Position numbers and translations under genes: made by a program | In this document: one piece after another, positions 45,901 through 59,900 of the stretch | Numbering within the stretch: position 1 is the first letter of the stretch | Layout of the letters: every line of letters starts with the position of its first letter | NCBI GenBank assembly: GCA_911728435.2 | Contig: OU452201.1 | Span: 1,674,001 to 1,738,000 of the forward strand | DNA from: Apoderus coryli | Lineage: Eukaryota > Arthropoda > Insecta > Coleoptera > Attelabidae | DNA length: 64,000 bases | Reading direction: 5' to 3' | The notes under the pieces: generated by a model | The model's database searches: none | The model's input: only the letters and a program-made list of their open reading frames with translations | What the model was told of the DNA's origin: nothing

Positions 45901-48900
45901 CTCTTATGTAATGGTATAACCAATGCGGTTTTTAGGCATGCAGGAAATACACCTCGTAAAAAAGATAAGTTTATAGCATCGATTAAGGCTCTAAGAGCAG
46001 GCAGTGGTAAGTTTTTAATTACTGTAATCGCCATTCCATCAATTCCACAAGAGTCTCTCTTCCTGATCTCAGCAACAACCTCAATCATCTCCGCCAAATC
46101 CACAGCAGACAAACAAAATGGACCATCCCATAGACGCTCTCCCATATAGCTTAAGGCGTCGTTCTTTGGTTTAATTGATTTCGTCAGCGTTTTACCAATG
46201 GAACAATAAAACGCATTAAGATCGTTTGTGTCCACATCGGGCTCCACAGTCTGAGTAGCACTTCTACCTCTAAGATCATTTACTATCGACCAATATTCAA
46301 CGGTTTTATTATTTGCATGGTGGATACGAGAATCAAAATATTTAGATTTCGATAGTTTCATTACTTTCCTATATATTGATCGATATGTTCTATAATAATT
46401 TATTAGACCTGTTGAATAAATATATTTTTTAAGGTAATGCAAGCAACGCAATTTTTTTCCAGAGATTCTAATTCCCTTTGTTATCCACTGCTTTCCCTTT
46501 TTAGATTTTAATGGACCCAACCTAAAACACCTCTCGAAAACCTGAGACACAATCCCATGAAAAGCATCAAATGGATCACTTGCGAAATTTACCCCGAACC
46601 AATCAATACACCCACACTCAGTCCTGAATCTCCCGTAATTCTGCCTGCTAAATATCCGTCCAATTTAAAAAGTGAATTCCTGCATACATTGCCACAATGC
46701 TCGTTAAAATTTAGCTCAGAATCCACGATTACTCCTAGATCTCGAGCTTTATGCATCCAGGGGATAACATCATTGTTAATCTTAACATTAAACTCTTGAT
46801 TAACAAAACCACCGTGGCGCTCGTTGCCAATGCACATTGCCACCGTCTTCCTAGAGTTCAGGAGCAAACCATTGCTAACACACCAACAAGAAAACTGAGA
46901 CAGCTCTCCATTTATTGCATCAATTGCAGTTTCAGCACTGGCTAGGGGAAAAGACAAATATACCTGGATATCGTCCGCATAGAGGTGTATGGTAGAGAGC
47001 TGGAATGATCCCACAATGTCAAATACATAAACAGAAAACAACAATGGTCCAAGAATACTCCCTTGTGGAACACCACTATTGGTCACCAAAAAATCTGAAC
47101 ATTTGCCATGCAATTTCACCCGCTGTCTTCGACCACACAGATAACTTCTGAACCATGTCGAAATTCGTAACGAAACGTCGATAATCATTCATTTATGTAA
47201 TTAAATTGACGAAATTAAAATGTAATATTGTTTTTGTTTAAAAAAGTTTTGATATAAAAGATCGAACACCCCAAGAAAAATCAACTGAAAAAAAATACAG
47301 ACAGACTTCCATCAGGAAATAGTTTTAATCGTCTCAGGGAACTTCAAAAATTGAGCACGTTCACAATACTTTCCCTATGGATCGGGAAAATAAAATAGGG
47401 TTATGGTAAATATTAGTTGGGTATTATTATTAACTAAAATGCAGAGTACAAGAATATCAAAACAACTCACCTCTTTCAAATTCAAATAAAACTGTTGCGT
47501 CAACGTCTTCCTATGAAAATACCAAAAGTTCCGTTCGTTTTGTTCGGAAACACGGACGTGTGTCTCAATAAGAAATCGCACCGGTTCCCTAATACCTCTA
47601 ATGACTAGATCAACTGCAACAGTCATGTACTGTTTCGTCTCTTTCGGAGTTTCGGTGTTTAGCGGTTCAAAAGACGGTTCAGATGGGTCCCATTTCGCTA
47701 GAATCAAGGGACTGTTATTCTTTTCACCTAAGGCAGCTCCAGCACGCTCTTCCTGCAAGAGAAATTTAGATATAAAGGTTGGCAACCTTGATTCAACTAT
47801 TTATTAAATAAAAATATAAAAAACATACCATTTCAAGCAGCTGCATATCGGGATGTCTCACATGCCGACCCGCAGCTACCAAAACTCCAAAACAACGTTC
47901 GATGATTAATTGCGTCCCATTATCAGACACCTGCTTAATACTAATCGACAACTGTTTTTCTAAATTAGATTTCAAGCGAAATCCATTCTTGTCTTTGCCA
48001 ACAGTGGAAAATGAGCCCTGGAATTTTAAATAAATTCGTTTCAACTCAACAAAGACTAACGGTTCTTTCCAAAACTAACCTTGCCATCGTCCTCTTTAAT
48101 CTCTAAGTTCACCTCAAAAACATACATAACAGTCCTTGCCTCCGGCAAAGTAGTGACAGATCCTGACATAATGTCAATAGTATTAGACGTCACTGAACTG
48201 CTCATTGACCGTGGCACTCTTTGGAATGCTTTAGCAAAACATGCTGAAAGCAAAAATTAAACTTAAACCTATCCATGAAGGCCGTTATTAAATTATAAAA
48301 CCTCGTACAGTAATTACTACAGCCTTATGTAATGTTCTCTACATGTAAAAAGAGAAGAGAGTTCAATTTGGTTAAAACCTAATGGGTGAGAGGGAAACAG
48401 AGATAGTGATGGCAAAAAGTTCTGTTACTTTTATTACATTAAGAGGTTTTTAAATGAATTTATAATAAATATGAAATCTTATCGTATCTTAACATTTTCT
48501 AAATATTAAAATAACTAATCAGCAAACCTGAAACTCTGGAAACAGCCTCAACAATTTCACATCTGAAAACGTGACACTGAAACATTGCCGATTCCTGGGA
48601 ATCCCCATGCGACCAAGTGAATGCGAAACAGCTAGCTTCAGATGAATCGGATGGACCGCGTGCATAAAACAATATTCGGTGAATCTCGTATCGTGATATG
48701 ACTGAGTTAGTCGAGGCATCGTATAAACTAAAGACAACCTTATGTAAGAATTTAATTCTCAAGCACAAATTGTACATGTTCAACAATTAACTCACACGAC
48801 TAGACCCTGTGAAGACAATGGAACTGAGACAGCGACCTTGATGCCTTGTTCCACAGATTGCTCATTCAATATAGCCATGTTTCTGTGAATTTCAGCTTCA

Positions 48901-49449
48901 GATTTAGGAGCATTTATAAGTGCTGCTCCCAAATATGTTACACCAGAAAATATTGTACATTCTTGGTCAACATCTGAAACTATATAATGTTTAAAAAGTA
49001 GAAATCATTTTACAAATACGAAAGAAAACAACAGCTATAGTATAGAAACAGACTTTTCAGTCCTCTTTCTACACTAAAACCGAAAGAAGAAATTCGTACG
49101 AATCTAGCTTACTGCTTGTAGCTTCTTCTTCAGAACTACCAGGTTCAGGTTTCATGGAATCTTGTTTTTCTGTCGGTGACAGTTCAAGGCTTAGTGGATC
49201 CTTTCCAATATCGACAGGACTACCGGAAAATACTGATTGCCCTACGATGCGTTTATTACAATTCACTGGTTCACTATCGTCCATTGTAGAAGCCGCAGCA
49301 GGTTCTCTTAGGGCGTCTACTAAATCGCTAACATTCGCAGCAAAATTTAATGTAGGCGATTTACTCAATTCAGTTTTATCGTCAAGTATTTCGTATTCTT
49401 CACTGGTAGCAAGTGATTCGTCAGATTTCGCACTCATATTATCTTCCAT
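32296..49449 (-). CDS. RABGAP1: Rab GTPase-activating protein 1 (GAPcenA) orthologue
   Basis: Thirteen exons join in phase: 49113-49449, 48796-48973, 48528-48727, 48080-48243, 47829-48017, 47471-47752, 38685-38853, 36703-36944, 36461-36649, 35918-36404, 32873-33123, 32646-32816, 32296-32589 (about 1050 aa; vertebrate RABGAP1 is similar in length). Domains in order: acidic N-terminus; PTB domain (about 115-245, with IFSGVTYLGAALINAPKSEA); DUF3694 region (about 265-450, FEVNLEIKEDDGK and IIERCFGVLVAAGRHVRHPD); TBC domain (about 545-790, GIPEALRGEVWQRLAG), with both catalytic fingers, Arg in IKRDIARTF and Gln in GYCQG; and a C-terminal coiled coil (about 815-955). It stimulates GTP hydrolysis by Rab GTPases such as those of the Golgi/endosome. 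The last acceptor (32590) and the splice from TBC to coiled coil are the least certain. Introns carry many LINEs. Confidence 0.88.
33662..35790. repeat. 172-bp tandem array inside a RabGAP1 intron
   Basis: About 12 head-to-tail units with a period of 172 bp, measured between successive GGATAGCTTCCTATACC phrases (33840, 34012, 34184, 34356, then 34525 after a 3-bp deletion, and so on). Inner units differ by only a few bases; the first (33662-33840) and last (35550-35790) are clearly diverged. No unit has a long open frame. The array fills nearly all of the intron between the TBC-domain exon and the coiled-coil exon. Confidence 0.95.
36951..36977. repeat. (TA)n microsatellite
   Basis: An uninterrupted TA run lies a few bases upstream, on the minus strand, of the RabGAP1 exon acceptor at 36944. 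It marks the 5' junction of LINE copy H. Confidence 0.9.
36978..38611 (+). mobile_element. LINE copy H, intact RT frame, antisense in RabGAP1 intron
   Basis: The open frame that reaches 38498 covers the RT from its start: VAGLKQDSSPGPDEIPPMFL, VVIPIFKKGDKFAAENYRPI, LDFEKAFDRVPFARLLLILE, SGVPQGSVLGPLLFLAYISD, SFFADDTKLFC and the terminal NRLDNFMEDHGDQLV. It has no stop or shift in this part. The true element begins near 36980; the upstream extension of the frame is antisense to a RabGAP1 exon and has no meaning. The tail is (TAA)n at 38591-38611. It is a CR1/Jockey-type element lacking its endonuclease, so not autonomous. It occupies almost the whole 1.74-kb intron and matches the damaged copy at 25.88-27.05 kb closely. 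Confidence 0.9.
38864..40605 (-). mobile_element. LINE C with GAACAAG target duplication
   Basis: A 5'-truncated non-LTR element flanked by GAACAAG (38857-38863 and 40606-40612). The RT frame at 40594-39656 shows VVPLPKIGCPSELSHLRCIS, LLDFSKAFDLLNLDILAAML, LSGVPQGSVLGPILYSLYSS and HLYADDTEIYS (catalytic YADD). One in-frame TAA at about 39653 separates it from the C-terminal part (39616-39137), which continues in the same frame. The tail is (ATT)n on the minus strand next to 38864. It sits in the large RabGAP1 intron, in the same orientation as the gene. Confidence 0.88.
40864..42821 (+). mobile_element. LINE D with AATAATAG target duplication
   Basis: A 5'-truncated non-LTR element flanked by AATAATAG (40856-40863 and 42822-42829). 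Frame 40868-41050 is stopped by one TAA and resumes in the same frame as 41066-42541: [91 protein letters not shown] and a long C-terminus ending NFNTFKRQLHEV. The catalytic FADD is kept. It belongs to the same family group as the elements at 52.43-53.60 and 56.30-58.04 kb (shared SGAPQGSNL and FADDLKLFR). Antisense to RabGAP1. Confidence 0.88.
42830..43515. other. AT-rich intron stretch, nothing identified
   Basis: Part of the large RabGAP1 intron between LINE D and LINE A. It includes TCACCCTGTACC at 42910 (a CAGGGTG-type end, minus strand). No coding feature. Confidence 0.5.
43516..47195 (-). mobile_element. LINE A, interrupted by LINE B
   Basis: The 5' part (46668-47188, minus) encodes RISTWFRSYLCGRRQRVKLH, NSGVPQGSILGPLLFSVYVF, HLYADDIQVYLSF (catalytic YADD) and ...NVCRNSLFKL. 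The 3' part (43718-44231) continues RSIYHLKHLVDEPTKLKLVK to the end of the protein. The two halves join without gap or overlap once LINE B and one 7-bp duplication are mentally set aside. It is truncated just upstream of RT block B, so it was already dead. The 3' tail near 43516-43560 is AT-rich with ATT repeats. Confidence 0.88.
44232..46660 (-). mobile_element. LINE B nested in LINE A, TAAATTG duplication
   Basis: Bounded by CAATTTA on the plus strand (44225-44231 and 46661-46667). The main frame (46550-45279, reading upstream to about 46660) has YRKVMKLSKSKYFDSRIHHA, KRDSCGIDGMAITVIKNLPL, LVIPLHKSGETDNPSNFRPI, FCDFSKAFDCVDHSILLRKL, PCGVPQGSVLGPVLFLLYIN and FTLFADDTTLL (catalytic FADD). One TAA at 45279-45281 interrupts it; the same frame then continues to 44583, ending KAYYSLEDYFADAW. 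It starts in the linker before the RT, with the endonuclease missing. The 3' end is GACAATAAAGTTAAAGATA without a long poly(A). Confidence 0.92.
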
Positions 49450-50163
49450 AACGACTGCAAATTTTTATAAGGATATGGATGAATTATTACCGAAGTACGT
49501 AATTTGTACAAAAATACCTTAATTACAGAAAATGTATTTAATACAGGCATTTGCATAAAATATTATTACATTATTATTGCAATATTTTATTGTTTTACAT
49601 TTTTTTAATGATAGCTTTAGACAATAAACAAGTTACAATTTTGGAAAAGTCAAAAATCATATGTTCAAGGAGAAGAGGTGAAATACTATAGCCATTTTTC
49701 TTCTTCACTTCAGCTCAGCTAACCTGATATGACATTATCAATTTTAGTTGTTAAAAGCACGTCAAACTCTCAACATTGAAAGCTTTTTTGTTTTAATAAT
49801 AATAATCATGTATGAAATTATTAAAAGGATGTAAATACTCTCTATAATGAACGTTGGATTTAACCTGGCAACGAAGAATTAAGTGTTACGTTAAAGACAA
49901 ATCCAATGAGGAGCAGTTCTTTCGTAATTACGTAGTGTCGCTGTAATTGGAACAGGTTTTCACAGTTGGAAAAACACTGTTTATTATTAAGTTCTTGGGC
50001 CCCACTGAATATATGTCATTTGTCATTCTTTTCCAATGTGTCATTTAACATTAATAAATTTTTATTTGATTAATTTTGGGTAATTATTATTAATAAACGA
50101 GAAGGGCGTTAATATAAACCATATACTAATATAAATAATGCACTGGCGTAGTTTATTTGTAGT
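49450..50163. promoter_or_regulatory. Shared upstream region of RabGAP1 and Abi
   Basis: About 0.7 kb lies between the divergent start codons of RabGAP1 (minus, 49449) and Abi (plus, 50164 or 50294), so it must hold the promoters or 5' UTRs of both unless remote first exons exist. I see no clear TATA box that I would defend and no CpG island. The short inverted phrase AGCTCAGCT lies at 49711-49719. Confidence 0.5.
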
Positions 50164-52029
<1,866 letters not shown>

Positions 52030-52429
52030 ATGTCTATTATATATATGCACGTCGATACAAGTGAATGGATTTAAAATTATAACAAGCTTCAGTTAATGAA
52101 CACTTGCGATGCATAAATACCGGGGATTGTTAATGAAGATTGCGGCCATAATATGTGGAAAAGTATCTTGTTGCTTTGTCGAAAACTTCTGAAACAATCC
52201 ACGTAAATAAACATTAAACGTAACCGATATACATTATTAGTATGCATAACATTATTGTTTTTATGGGTTTTTTTAGTACTTTTGAATTATTTTTTATTGA
52301 ATTTGAATATATTTAATATGTGAATTTATCTAATTGTGTAATTATATTATTTCAATTACATTATGCGTTTTACTTGCTCGATGCGAACTCTAACTTTGGA
52401 TGGATGGATTTAGGTTTGTATTATTGTTT

Positions 52430-53600
52430 ACTAACAGGTTACACCCAATTACAAGACAATTCTTTGATTCCATAATATAAACAATTGAACTTAATCTACA
52501 ATAAACTATAATAAAAACTTAATATCAAATTCTAAATTAACTAAATGAGCCTGCAAACTATGTTTGAATGCCACTAAATTATTACTAAAAAAATTGATAT
52601 GAACAGATATTTTATGCTTATTACATAGATTGCATGCATTGATTACGCGAGCCCTCGTCTCATAATTCGTATAAGCTTGGGGAACTCTAAATAAGTGCAT
52701 GTTCCTTGTATATGCCAGAGGTACGTTGAGGTTCACTTCCTGTAAGAGGTGAGGGCAATCCAGCATGGAGTTGATTAATTTAAAAAGAAATATTTGAGAT
52801 GCAGACACTCTTCGACACTGCAAGGATTGAAAACCAAAACGGTTTAAGAGTTCGTTATGATCAACCCCCCCTGTCTGGATATCGTCCATCAATCTTGTAC
52901 GAAATGTACTTTAAAAACTTACGCTGAACCTGCTCAAGTTCATTGATATATACCTGGTAAATCGGTGACCACACGACAGACGCGTATTCCAATTTTGACC
53001 GCACCAGCGACTGGTAAAGGGCTATAAGAGGGTCTATATTCTGAGATTCCCTTGTTGACCTTATAATAAACCCAAATGCTCTAGTCGCCTCTTGGCAAAT
53101 ACTGTGAAGGTGAGAATTGAATGACAATTCATTGTCAATAAGGACACCCAGATCCCTAACTTCCTTGCATCTCTGAAGAATGTCGTCGCCAATGCTGTAC
53201 TCAAACCGGACGACATCAGCACTCCTGGTGAACGACATACATTTGCATTTTTTTGTGTTGAGTGGAAGCCTGTTATCTGCACACCAACGCTCCAGCGCCA
53301 CCAAGTCCGTCCGAAGCAGCTCACAATCCAAGGGACTACGTATTATCCTGAAGAGCTTCAGATCATCAGCAAACAGGAGACAGGAACTAAATACATTCGC
53401 AGTGATATCGTTGACGTATATCGAAAATATAAGTGGAGCCAAGTTGCTCCCCTGCGGTGCACCACTTGTAGCTACAAAATCCCTAGATTTAAAGCCATTG
53501 TACTCAACAAACAAGGTACGTCCCGTAAGATAAGACTAGAAGAATCCAACAAGGGCAACACCGAATCCTAGTGCCCTCATTTTACGTAATATTTTTCAGT
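52430..53600 (-). pseudogene. LINE E: broken RT fragment
   Basis: Related to LINEs D and F. The 5' boundary is near 53598. The frame passes a stop near 53535, then 53514-52861 gives [31 protein letters not shown] (catalytic FADD) and LVRSKLEYASVVWSPIYQVY. A one-base insertion in a G run near 52870 shifts it to the frame 52892-52506 (LLNRFGFQSLQCRRVSASQI, and PQAYTNYETRARV near the end). The 3' sequence TTGTCTTGTAATTGGGTGTAA is shared with LINE D. It lies just downstream of Abi and of eIF2gamma (between their 3' ends). Confidence 0.85.
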
Positions 53601-53914
53601 CAAGGGTTCACTTCCAAAACATCGAACAGAAATGTCAAAGGATTTCTGATTTGCATTCTCTTGAACTGAAGACTTGTTCTTAATAATATACACCGACACG
53701 AACGTGAATCTAAAGAAAAGTAAGATTAAGTCATGATTAACAAATAATCAAAGTATTCATAGAACTTTATTCAAAATCTGTATTTATATTTATATAAAAA
53801 ACCGTTAGTAAACAAATCCAAATATTATCAAAAATTATACAAATCCAAATAAATACAAATACTATTTTACGAATATAAAGTCCTCTCTTAACTTAATCTA
53901 ATATAATATGAAAT

Positions 53915-56900
53915 TCAATTATTGGTCGGTTCAATTGTCTCCCCTCCGCGGATCTGACCCCAACCAATCAAACGCCAATGCTTCTCCACCCGTCGACTTA
54001 AAGCTATCTTCTCACCCACTTCTGTACATACTGGACTTGTTAACTGAATTTTACCCATATCAGCTTTAGTAGCAATTACTTTGCCTCCGGTACTCAACGA
54101 ACCAATGTTCACCAACAACACTTCACCTTTAGTCAAACGCTGAACTTTCGCCCCTTTTCTGTCACCCTCCATTCGCACACCCAGCAATCTCTTAAGCAGA
54201 TAGTAATTAACCTACAAAAACATGTGTATTAACCAATAAGAACATCTGTGACATTAATTACGCACCTCTAGCGAAACAAAGATACTGGGCAATGCTCCCA
54301 CAGCACCCAACACTTGACCGACTAATCTGTCAGCTCTGCAGAGTGTTGGTTCGATTTTGGTACCTACTCCGATCAGACCTCCAGGTACTGCGAATTGTAG
54401 CTCGTTTTGTTCGGTATAAAGCGATACTATTCGCGAGAAAATTGGACGACATGTCAATTTTCCTTCTCCATCTTTGCTAACCAAACCTAAAAAAGTTAGT
54501 AAGCTCTTTATAGTAGATCCCTTCAACGGCATCTATTTCCATTTACCTGGTCTAACTTCAATTTCCTGACCGACTTTCAATACACCGCGAAGAATACTGC
54601 CCCCGGCAACGCCGCCTTTAAGATCATCCACCTCACAGCCAGGCTTGTTCACATCAAAGGACCTGATTACAATTAAACGTGGTTCTGATGTGAAATCTCG
54701 TACAGGCACCGGAATCTTCTTTACAATGTACTCAGACAGTACCTAGAACAAGTTTTTAATGTGCCTACAATAGATCCAAAGTATTTTGAGTTAATCTTAC
54801 CTCAATATTATACTTCAACTGAGCGGATATAGGTATAATAGGCGCTCCTTCCGCGACAGTACCTTGTACAAATTTCACGATTTGTTCCTGCTGTTCTTTA
54901 GCTTGACCTTCCTTGACCAAATCAATTTTGTTTTGCAAAATGATTATATGTTTCAGTTTCATAATTTCAATAGCAGCCAAATGCTCACTGGTTTGCGGTT
55001 GCGGACATGACTCATTGCCTAGAAACGTCGAAGTGATTTACTAAAATCTTAAGCTAGTCTAGTGTAGCAACTTTACCTGCAATGAGCAGTAATGCTGCAT
55101 CCATGACTGCGGCACCGTTCAACATGGTAGCCATAAGGATGTCGTGCCCAGGACAGTCCACAAAACTAACATGACGCACCAATTGGAATCGGCCTGAGCA
55201 TGCTGTACGTAAACAGGGAAAACTGTCATCTTTTGATGAACTGCCGGAGATGTAACTGAGCGGACGTGGACATTTCGGATTGTCGCATTTGTAGATTTTC
55301 GCATTAGCATAACCTAAAATGTTCCATAAAAATAACGGGATTCCAAATTAACAGTTTCGATGATAACGATCTTAAGATTTTATTATTTCAAGTAATTATT
55401 CTAGTCCCCACTATTTCTTCACCTCCTCCTGAAAATCAAGAATGGACTGCGTAGTCAAAAGTTTCAGAAATGCCAATCAACGCCTTCAAAAACATAATTT
55501 TGGCTCTGCCCAGAAACAAGTAAAATAACTGCTTCCCTAGATGCTTCGAGCACATGCAAATATATACACTGTGTCCAAGATAAGAATGGGATAGCATTGG
55601 AAACGGTAGGAGTTACAAGGTCGGTTAATTTAGAAAAAAGTTGTACAATTTAAACACCTTTTAAATGGTGTTTTCAAAAGTAAACTAACTTTAGTCGTTT
55701 TTGAGAATTTTTGAAAAAACGATTTTTAAGTTTTTAGTTATTTCTGATATTATTTTTACAGAAATGAAAAGCACTTTCTCATTGTTAATTTTATTTTGTT
55801 TACATCATCAAACTTTAAAGCAATACATCGTATGAATACTATGATAGACTTTTCATTGTAGTTTTTAATATTACATATATAACAAATATCAAACGACTGA
55901 AATTCAAAAATTTCAAATAGTTTATTAATACAAATATTTATATATATTGCCTTTTAAATGTATAAAATAAAAAAATACTAATTAATAGCGAATGTCCTTT
56001 CAAGATTTCACCTCGCACTTAAGTACAATATTGTTTGTAAAAGGAACGTATGGTAAAGTGCGGTGATCTTTACCCCAAAAGGAAATCCATTATTTAGAAA
56101 GCGTGTGCAGTGAACTGCTTGGCACGCTCAAATAGGTCACATATGAGATACATTTATTCCACAATGTCTAAGACAAGGATCCATTGAAAATAAGTATTAG
56201 CCTTCAATTCCAAATATCAACTAGGAAAACGCCTGTGGGCAGTTCCAAGTTCGGATAAAATGAAAAGGAAGGAACGTATTCATTTTAGCTTCATTGTCTT
56301 GGATTGATTAGTGAGGACGAGGTTAGACGAGCACTACAAAAACTAAAACCAAAAATGACATCTGGTGTCGATAGAATCCCCGCTTTTATACTAAAAGACT
56401 GTGCGTATGTTTTGGCACAGCCTTTACACATTATTTTCAATATATCCCTACAAGGTCAAACGTTTCCAGACCTCTGGAAGACGGCACGTGTATGTCCTGT
56501 GCATAAATCCGGGGACATTAATAGGATAGAAAACTATCGACCCATTTCAATTTTATCAAATTTCTCAAAGGTGTTTGAATCGATTATTTATGACAAGATC
56601 TTTAACCAAGTAAAGAATCGTATAATACCTCAGCAGCACGGGTTTTTCCACAAGAGATCAACTGTCACAAATCTTGTCGCTTTCCTACAACAAGTGTATC
56701 CTATAATGGGCAAGGGTCTTCAGGTCGATACAATCTATGCAGACTTCTCTAAAGCATTCGATAAAATAGACCATAATATACTACTACGAAAGATGCTTCA
56801 CTTTGGCTTCCAAGAGTCTTTAATTTCATTTTTTGAATCATATTTGAATCGACGTATGCACTTCGTGCAATACAGTGGTTTTAAGTCTCATTCTTACTTG

Positions 56901-59900
56901 GCCACAAGTGGCGCTCCCCAAGGTAGTAACCTAACCCCCCTGTTATTTGCAATATTCGTTAATGACAATGACATAGGAACGCACCTTTCTAGCAATTATT
57001 TACTTTTCGCAGATGATCTTAAACTATTCAGAGCTGTTCACTCCGAAGATGACAGTGATGTACTACAGAGAGATCTGAATATGCTTGAGGATTGGTGTAC
57101 TGTGAATAAGCTTTATTTAAACGTCGATAAATGCAAATATATAACATACACAAGAAGACGCCGCACTGTTTCTTACAATTACAGACTCTCTGGCGCTGCT
57201 CTTGATAAATGCACTGTTATTAAAGATCTTGGTGTGTTCATTGATAGCGAATTAACTTTTAATTATCATGTTTCCGAAACAAAGAAAAGGGCGCTCAAAT
57301 GTCTGGGATTCATTTTTAGAACGACGAACTCATTTAACAATACTGATTGTTTTATAGTGTTGTACAACGCAATGGTAAGATCAAGTGCTTGGTCTCCAAT
57401 ATATGGAGTTTATGTTAACTCTCTCGAAAATGTTCAACGAAAATTCCTCAAACGACTAGCCTTCAAGATTGATGGTCGGTTTCCTCCCCGGGGATACGAC
57501 CATCGTTTGCTATTGGAGAGATTTGATTTTCAATCGCTGGAGATGCGTAGGCATTTTTCCTCTCAGTGTTTTATATTTGGTCTGATTAATGGTCTTATAA
57601 ACTGTTCGCAATTGTTGGAGATGTTGCGGTTTAATATTCCGCAGTTCAATGCGAGAAGTGCCTATCTCTTCAGAGTACCTCCGGTGCACGCAAATTATGA
57701 AACACGAGCTCTCATCTTCAAAGCATGTAATTTCTGTAATACTTATTCTATCTATACTAGCATTAATTACTTCAATGAGAATCCCAACAGATTTAAGCGT
57801 GATTTGAGGAATGTTCTGAGGGAAATGATTCAATAGATTCCATGTACTTGCTCAGTGAAATATATCCATACGATCCTATATGTTTGTATTGTATTTTTGC
57901 TACTGTCACCTTCAGTTTATTACTTTTGTAAATTTATTATTATTATTTGTATTTACTATATAATATTATATTCATAGCAGTTTGTCTTGTAATTCTGTTG
58001 TCACCTTAGACAATAAAGAATTATTATTATTATTATTATTATTGCTGGTTTACGGAAGTAGATAGATTCAAGACAAAAATCTTACAGTGTATGTCCTGGC
58101 TCCTATAACGACCCTAAGCTCACCGAGAAACAGAGCAGAATTATCAAAACAATATTCTGCCTCTGATCTGGGTTCTTACCAATATTACCGCCCTTGCCTG
58201 GCCATACTGTTAAGATTTATAAAAAGTAAACGTCAAAAATACTGCGCAATGTGCCTACGTATGTACACAAAACGAACAATCTTGAACAAATAATACAAAT
58301 AAAAACTTAACATAAAATAACTGAGTATACGATAATACAAAATTAATATATCGTAATTGTTTTTCTCGTGAAACCTTCCCTTAATCCAAAATTACGATTC
58401 AAAAAAATCTTGAAAATATAAAATTATGTAGGTACGTATGCTAAATTACCAGAGTATAACATCTGCCAGGCTCTAGTTATGAACCTGGCTGCTTAACGTT
58501 TGTATGTGGAACATCGTTCTCAAAAATGAATTTATATACCTAAATATAATATCTAGCAACTATATTTAAGAACACATTAATAATACACGAAGGATAAAAT
58601 TATTGCATATTTTATTTTAAGTCCTAGGCATGCTGCGCAAAAGATCTTTGATCCTTGATTCTGCAATTGAGTATTGATTTTTAGGAGAACAGATTTAGCA
58701 ACTGTAATCACAAAAGTGTTAACTAGGATCTAAAATAAAATATACAATAATTTTGCCCGTGAATGAACTATCTTTTATTAATACATCTCAGTCTCTATTT
58801 TGCCTCAAAACAAATATCGCCGACAAGAGTCAGCCGCGCACTTGCACGATGCACGCCCTTCCATCGTTACACCCTTTTCCGGCGTATCCAATTTCCGTCG
58901 TTTCTCCGGAGTATTCGGTTCAATATTCATCATATAATCAAATGTTAATTCTTCATCTTTCTGGATATGACGCAGTGCGAATAATGCCAATTTCGGCAGA
59001 TCCGGATCAAGACAATTTATCCAGACAGCATATACTGAGAGATTTGGATCACACGAGTGATTAATGAAATGTGAAACATTACCGTATTTAGCTGCGTCAA
59101 CAGTATATGGGTTATCGCGAGTATTATAATCTAAATCGAACAAATATGTGCGACCGTCAGCATCATATTCACGGCCGCGTCTTTCCGCTTCCTCATGATC
59201 AATCACCTCCCCAACGTATTCACAAACAAACTCCCCACACATAATTTTCCGAGAAGCTTTAACTCCCCAACCACAACCGTTACTTGTACGGAAGATTTTT
59301 AACGGTATTTTCCGGCCAATTTGCACAACACGGTTCCTACAATTCGGATCACATTTACAAAGTTTGTTACATTCGAAAATTGCTGTGCCCGGATTCACGT
59401 TGACTCTACCACGCACGTTATACGTAAACGCGTTATGATCCTGTTTACCGCAACACGACTTAATCCCAGGTAAACACTCCCTACATTCACAATACGTTAA
59501 CGGGATATCAGGAATATCTATATCAGCTGTACTAACATTGTCATTGATATAACTAAAGTTCTCTGGCGGGCCTTCCAAGTCCACTGTATTCTCTACTGTG
59601 ATTTCAGCAATTGATTTATCAGTTTTATTAATAATCAATTCCCACCGTGACAAATCCATAAGTTGCTTCTCACGTTTAACTATCAATAAATAAGTTAACA
59701 AAGCTTTTCGGCCTTGTTCAACTTTTTTCACATACCACATATGTATCGGAATGTCAAGATACCGCAACAACTCCGTCTGCGCAGCCAGTTTGTTCGGTAG
59801 CAATCGCAAATCTTTACCGAACGACGTTAACAATACCTCATCGCTAATTTCACTCAGAGTTAATTGCAATTTATCACTAATCACTTTTAGGTTATCGTTA

